64,000 nucleotides of DNA. It comes from Cannabis sativa (taxonomy: Eukaryota > Streptophyta > Magnoliopsida > Rosales > Cannabaceae). Numbering within the stretch: the stretch's first letter is position 1; each line of letters begins with the position of its first letter. Below the pieces are notes generated by a model. It saw only the letters and a program-made list of their open reading frames with translations, was not told the DNA's origin and searched no databases. The stretch lies in the NCBI RefSeq assembly GCF_029168945.1, contig NC_083602.1, positions 28,507,323 to 28,571,322 of the forward strand, read 5' to 3'. Shown here one piece after another: positions 58,994 to 64,000 of the stretch. The translations under genes and the position numbers were made by a program.

Positions 58994-59511
58994 CTTGGAG
59001 TACTGGCACATTACTCATTTTACCACCCTTCGTTGTTAAGTATACTTCAGAGCAAAAAGAGAGAGTTTCCTGGCTTCAAAGTTGCCGAAGTGCCTACAGA
59101 CGATTGCTGGCTTGCTTGAACTCGGACATTCGAATCTTTGAGTAAGTTTTTGATTTCCTTTATGCTTTCCTTTGCATGTTTACGCTTTGAATGTAGCTAT
59201 GCTGTAGAAAGAATGATTAGGAAACCCTAGGGTTAGGAACTTCTACGACTCTTCTTTTCCAAATCCTTATGTTGGCTTTCAGCCGTAGAGCCTATTTTTG
59301 AACCGCATTGCATCTGTCTTCCATCTTACTTATTCCAAGTTTCATGAACTTTTTTGCCCTAACTCAAGAAAACTTTCTGACTTCTTGAGTTTTGACTTTT
59401 CTTTAAACATAGTCGTTCTTTAATCTGTTGAGTACTCCTGGTCGGCATATTTGCTTGTTTTTCGTTTGATACTTCGTCCAACACTCATCTTGTGTGTTGT
59501 CTTTTGTAGAT

Positions 59512-59956
59512 GAACCCAGGTGAGTCTTGGGAGCTCGAGCATCAGATCGACTAGGATTTGCTTCAACTTCTGCACGAGGCTCATCCTTTTCTTCTTGCTC
59601 GTCCTCCTTCTAGCGAATGAAATTCCTCTGATCCCGTACTCAACCATAGGATGATGGCTCGTACGAAGAAAACCACGCGTCTGGCTGACGCTTCTGATCC
59701 TCAAGTGGCTCGGCTCGCCACTCTGCCCGACGTCAAACAGGATTTGGCGGTCCCGATGGAGGAGGACCGTGAGGGGGACGCTGAAGTCCAGGAGGTTGAG
59801 GAGCTGGACGAGGTGCGTCCGGGCAGTCCTCCCGCTGCGGAGGGAGAGGAAGAGGTTGGACCCCCTGACTTTGGGGAGTACAATGAGGCTGGGCAGCCAA
59901 TCGATGCTGACGTAGATGCCCTGGTTGAGGGCGTGGACTACGCAGTGAGGAGCTAA
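59512..59956 (+). pseudogene. Gag N-terminal region of the PF04195-type element
   Basis: In frame from the ATG at 59512 (MNPGESWELEHQID), interrupted by two stops. An open stretch from 59651 (MMARTKKTTRLADAS) then becomes strongly acidic (EEDREGDAEVQEVEELDEV) and ends at 59956. The next coding section is in another frame, so a frameshift lies near 59950. No known enzyme motif. Confidence 0.5.
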
Positions 59957-59988
59957 CTGAGGCGGTTCCTCATAAGAGGCAGGGTGCC

Positions 59989-60552
59989 TTGGGCGCCAGG
60001 TGGGTAAGTCCTCCGTCCAAGATTTCGGAGGCACGCCTCCAAACTCTCGACCAGGACGGGTACCTGGGCGAGCTGGACTGCTATATTCGCACCCACGACA
60101 ACCGCGCCACAAATCCTGATAAGGGAATGTGCGCCTGGTCGGGGGCTCATGGTCAGCAAGGGGCGTTGATGCCCTTGCATAAGTACTTCAGGGATGTGGC
60201 GGACTTCTTTGGCCTCTGCCTGACCCAGATTACTCCAAAGGGCTTTAAGTACCTGTCCGCCCTCTTCGTCCTCTACGCTTCCCAAGGATGGGATGTTCCT
60301 TCCTCCCACGAGGTGACCTGGTTTTTCGGCCTGAAGTCTACCCCCAAGCAAGGCAGGTTGGGGTATTTCTACTTTTCTCAGCCAGGCTTCAAGTGGTTGA
60401 GCGGCACGGACCACAAGGCCATCAGAAAAATAGGGCATTTTGTTGATGAGTACTTCATGGTGAAGGATCCGAACATCATCCGGACTCGATTTCAGTAGAT
60501 TCCGACATATCACTGTCCTCCCCTCACCCTTGATCTTAGGGATAGAGCTCAG
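59989..60552 (+). pseudogene. PF04195-like transposon gag domain
   Basis: The 169-residue frame to 60498 contains MPLHKYFRDVADFFGLCLTQ, then GFKYLSALFVLYASQGWD and HEVTWFFGLKS...GYFYFSQ, the pattern of the 'putative gypsy type transposon' domain found N-terminal in some plant LTR elements. A TAG at 60496-60498 stands where Gln is likely. The same frame then stays open to the insertion at 60553. Its function in the family is not established. Confidence 0.65.
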
Positions 60553-62456
60553 TGTTGGGTTTTATGCCCTAAATAAAACTCATTTCAATATAATCAGATT
60601 TACTTATTAATATAGATCAGAAATAACATTTAATGTTGCATGGTTCACATGATTTATTTCATGATTATATGTACATAATGTATAAATTCATCTGAAACCC
60701 TTTTCACATACTTGATCCTGTTTATTGTGCTGTCAACACATTGGAAAGTAAACATGACTATGTGAATAAAGTCTCCTAGATTTATCAGACATAGAGTTTT
60801 ACTGATATGATAATCTACAACAGAGTTTACTTGCATTTGGAGAAATGCTATGTTCTTTCCAGAGCATTGGTTAAAGTAAAGCTCAGGTTGGATGCATGGA
60901 GTATGCATCGGAAGGGACCGATATTGAACTTTGACTTAGATTTATTAAACTTACCGTAATATCTATTCAAGTCAATATCGCCTAGTTGATCCTAGATCAA
61001 ATGATCTTAATCCTGTTATGATTAGGCTCGATCTCAAGAGGCTATTCGTGTTCTTTGATTTGTTAGTGAAGCCTACTTTTAGGTCAGGGTGATACGTACA
61101 TTTTGGGAACACAGTAGTGCAATTGAGTGGGAGCGCTAACATAAACATGGAATCTATAGCTTCTATCTGGCGAATAGTAAGTAAAGGATGATCTCCTTCG
61201 AGCTTGACCAAACGAAAATATATGGTGGAGATCTCATTTCACATAAGTTGAAATATCATTTATACGGGGTTAAGTGTTTTAAGGATTAAATACATTGTAG
61301 GGTGTAACGGTAATCTAATCCCTTTATAGTGTAGATCATTCATATAGAGGATTATTGATCAAATTAGGATTATAACAATGGATAACTAATGATGTGTCTA
61401 TATGGTGGAACATATAGAGAATTCTATATACTGAGAGTGCAATTCTAAGTTCTATGCGTGGATTCAACGAAGAATTAATAAGTCAGTGAATTTAGGTTAT
61501 AAATTCTTGATCTGCTTATTGGAAGCTCGGTTATATAGACCCATGGTCCCCCCACTAGTTGAGATAATATTGCTTGTAAGACTCATATAATTGGTTTTGA
61601 TTAATCAATTATAATTCTCAAATTAGACTATGTCTATTTGTGAATTTTTCACTAAGTAAGGGCGAAATTGTAAAGAAAGAGTTTTAGGGGCATATTTGTT
61701 AATTATGATACTTTGTATGGTTCAATTAATAAATATGATAAATGACAATATTATTTAATAATTATTTATAGTTATTAAATAGTTAGAATTGTCATTTAAA
61801 TGGTTGAATTAGAAAATTAGCGTTTTTGAGAAAATCAGATGCAGAAAAGATAAAACTGCAAAATTGCAAAAAGTGAGGCCCAAATCCACTAAGCATGGCC
61901 GGCCACTTTTGTAGGGAATTTAAACTGATATTTTCATTATTTTAATGCCAAATAATTCAAACCTAACCCTAGTGGAATGCTATAAATAGATAGTGAAGGC
62001 TTCAGGAAAATTACACTTAAATTTTCTATTTTTCCTTCAGAGAAAAACCTGAGCATTCTCTCTCCCTATCTGGCCGACCACTCCCTCTCTCTTTCTTCCC
62101 TCTTGAATTTCGAAATTCTTAGTGTGAGAATAGTGCCCACACACAGCAAGTGATACCTCAACCCTAGTGAGGAAGATCGTGAAGAAAGACTTTCAGCAAG
62201 AAGGAGTTTCAGCACTAAAGAATCAGAGAAAGAGATCCAGGTTCAGATATTGATAATGCTCTGCTACAGAAAGGAATCAAGGGCTAGATATCTGAACGAA
62301 AGGAGTCATTTAATTCCGCTGCACCCAATGTAAGGTTTACTAAACTTTATATGTGTTTATTTCATCGTTTTAGAAAGTTCATATTTAGGGTGTTAATCAA
62401 CATACTTGTGAGTAGATCTAAGATCGTGGTAAAATAATTTCTAACAACTGGTATCA
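60553..62456 (+). repeat. 5' LTR of the element at the right end
   Basis: 1,904 bp, TGTTGGG to TTCTAACA. TATA-like CTATAAATA at 61980-61988; family antisense frame at 60972-61211. Confidence 0.9.
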
Positions 62457-62458
62457 GA

Positions 62459-62472
62459 GCCATGGTAATTGA
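62459..62472 (+). other. Primer-binding site, intact
   Basis: TGGTATCAGAGCCA two bases after the LTR: complement of initiator tRNA-Met. Confidence 0.85.
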
Positions 62473-64000
62473 TTTGCTTGCAAGAAATTTGGACTTTAAA
62501 ACGATTGTTTGATGTTTTGGATGGTATCATGTTGTATTGAGTGTTATTTGATGATTGATTGATGTTTGTGAATTTTCGTAAAAAATAATTGAATATCTGT
62601 TTCTGGAATTATTTTTATTGGATAGTATGGAAAAAATTAAGCAAGTTAATTTTTTACAGAACTCAATTTCAATTTAATTTGAATTAGTTATGATTTTTTG
62701 AAGTTTCGAAAAAAATCGGGGTTGAGCATCAGAACCTGCGCGCGCGGAAATCATGCAAGATCTCCCTTGTGCCTGGTTTCCTCGCCCATGCAACCCCTAG
62801 CGCGCCCATGGACAATATGCAATGCATACTGTCCGTACAGCTCGCATTTTTTTTCGTTTTTCTTCGATTTTTCATGCTTTTTCATGGATTTAACTTCTGA
62901 TTTTTTGTGTAGTTCTGTATTTAAACATTTACTATTCCTAATTCAATTCTAATTATCATAATTAAATTAATTAATATTTTTTAAATTTAATTCATGATAT
63001 TAGTGTAATTTGAATTTGAAAATAGTAAATATCTATCTTTTTTACTGAATTATCTATCTTATTTTTAAATTTGATTATATCTTATCTTTTTTTTTTAAAA
63101 TTTAAGGTCAGACATTAAATTTTTTAAATTAATTTTTTTTAAATAATTTGACCTTATTTAAATTTAAAATAAGATAACTATAATCATGTAATTTTAAATA
63201 GATGTAAGATATTTTGCTAACTTTTAAATTTTGTTATTTTATTTATTTAAATTACATTTAAAATCTGAAAAAGATATTTATTTATCTTTTTTAATTTTTT
63301 ATTTAATTTTTATTTATAAAATAACATTAAATTTTTAAAAGTAGTTAGCAAATTTTGAAATGATATTTAGGTTAGTTGAAATCTAATTTTTCAAAATAGT
63401 AGGTTAAATTTTAAATATTCTTTTAAAAATTTCGAAATTTTTTAATTTTTTTTTTTAAATTTTCGATTTTTTTTTTATTTTATTTATTTAATTAATTATT
63501 TTTTCGAAATTATTTATTTAAAATTAAATAAATCCTACATCCAACTATCCAGCTAACCTTGTTGCAGGAGTATATGTTTTAGCTTGTTTGTAAGTTTTCA
63601 AAACCTATTATTGCTTGATTGCAAATAGCCATGGTTAACTTGTTGACAGATCCAATGATCTGATTTTAACTCATGGCTCCCTTGGTCAAGTAAATAATTT
63701 GTAACAGGTGTATTTACAATCTTCTTTCATCTGTGTATGACCTAGCAACATGATAGGACCCATCCAAAGTGTGCCTGTGTGAGCCTATGTGTTTAATTTT
63801 ATTATAGATGCATATAAGTTGTTGTTGCTAAATAAAATGTCATAGTTTTTGATAGATTTTATTTAGGCCCATTTAGTTTTTGGGCCTATTCAATTAATAA
63901 CAATTGTTCATTTTAAGGTTAAATTCCTCTCTTTTGGGCCTTGTGTGAGAGTTGGGAGCCATAGTAGTGGGTACGACATACTGAACCCAGCACCCCCTCA

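Larger units (their letters stand above)
58015..60552 (+). mobile_element. 5' part of an LTR element with PF04195-like gag
   Basis: Starts TGTTGACTTCGCTTTTAGCC and contains the TTATAGAGGTTCAACCCC block, then a TATA-like CCTATAAATA (58984-58993) and a leader. Coding begins near 59512. The gag-like frames are broken. It is cut at 60552 by the TGTTGGG-family element. The 3' half is not in the window. Assigned to Gypsy-type elements by the PF04195-like region. Confidence 0.6.
60553..64000 (+). mobile_element. TGTTGGG-family LTR element, running off the window
   Basis: The 5' LTR (60553-62456) is followed by an intact primer site and interior DNA closely matching 6666-8250 of the element at 4773, in the same order. 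The interior seen (62473-64000) has no ORF of note. The 3' end and 3' LTR lie beyond 64000. Left flank CTCAG (60548-60552) would be the target duplication. Confidence 0.85.

Noticed and set aside
59420..60513. Long minus-strand ORFs opposite the PF04195-like region
   Set aside because: The plus strand has recognisable domain similarity; the minus frames are shadows of GC-rich codons.

Overview
This window is nuclear DNA from a flowering plant, most likely a eudicot. It is AT-rich, and intron-bearing plant coding sequence is confined to one clear gene. Almost everything else is plant transposable elements: Copia and Gypsy LTR retrotransposons, an L1-type LINE, a Mutator-like element and MITEs. 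I cannot fix the species from sequence alone. I saw no rRNA, tRNA or CRISPR array, and no bacterial or organellar gene cluster.

Layout. 1-4212: AT-rich intergenic DNA with two or more MITEs and a 1.4 kb Mutator-like element (2472-3895) with exact 9-bp target duplications; it carries what looks like a captured gene fragment. 4222-20693: a ~6.2 kb L1-type LINE on the minus strand (ORF1 with CCHC knuckle; ORF2 with endonuclease, reverse transcriptase, zf-RVT and RNase H), split by a 10,228-bp Copia-like LTR element (4773-15000) with a 5-bp duplication. 20714-21564: a hairpin MITE and the 3' end of a broken PPR-DYW gene. 21871-23802: the only intact host gene recognised, five exons on the minus strand, 391 aa, function unknown. 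24300-40724: an old decayed minus-strand Copia element, split by a younger 9.6 kb Gypsy chromovirus-like element (25550-35108). 40730-42330: the 5' part of another Copia element. 42331-57970: a patchwork of decayed Copia and other LTR sequence with three solo LTRs, each flanked by an exact 5-bp duplication. 58015-60552: the front of an LTR element with a PF04195-like gag region, cut by a further LTR element (60553 onward) that runs off the window.

One LTR family (start TGTTGGGTTTTATGCCC, end CCAACA or similar, about 1.87-1.90 kb) dominates. It occurs as the LTR pair at 4773/13112, as solo LTRs at 44282, 49744 and 52721, and as the 5' LTR at 60553. Target-site duplications let most of the nesting order be read directly.

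No undescribed defence, metabolic or signalling system is visible. The points most worth checking are the systematic disagreement between repeat copies at CAG/CTG sites (probably a consensus error linked to methylation), the fresh but coding-dead Copia-like element, the possible gene capture inside the Mutator-like element, the array of ACGT palindromes at 39461-39775, and the fold-back rearrangement inside one solo LTR.
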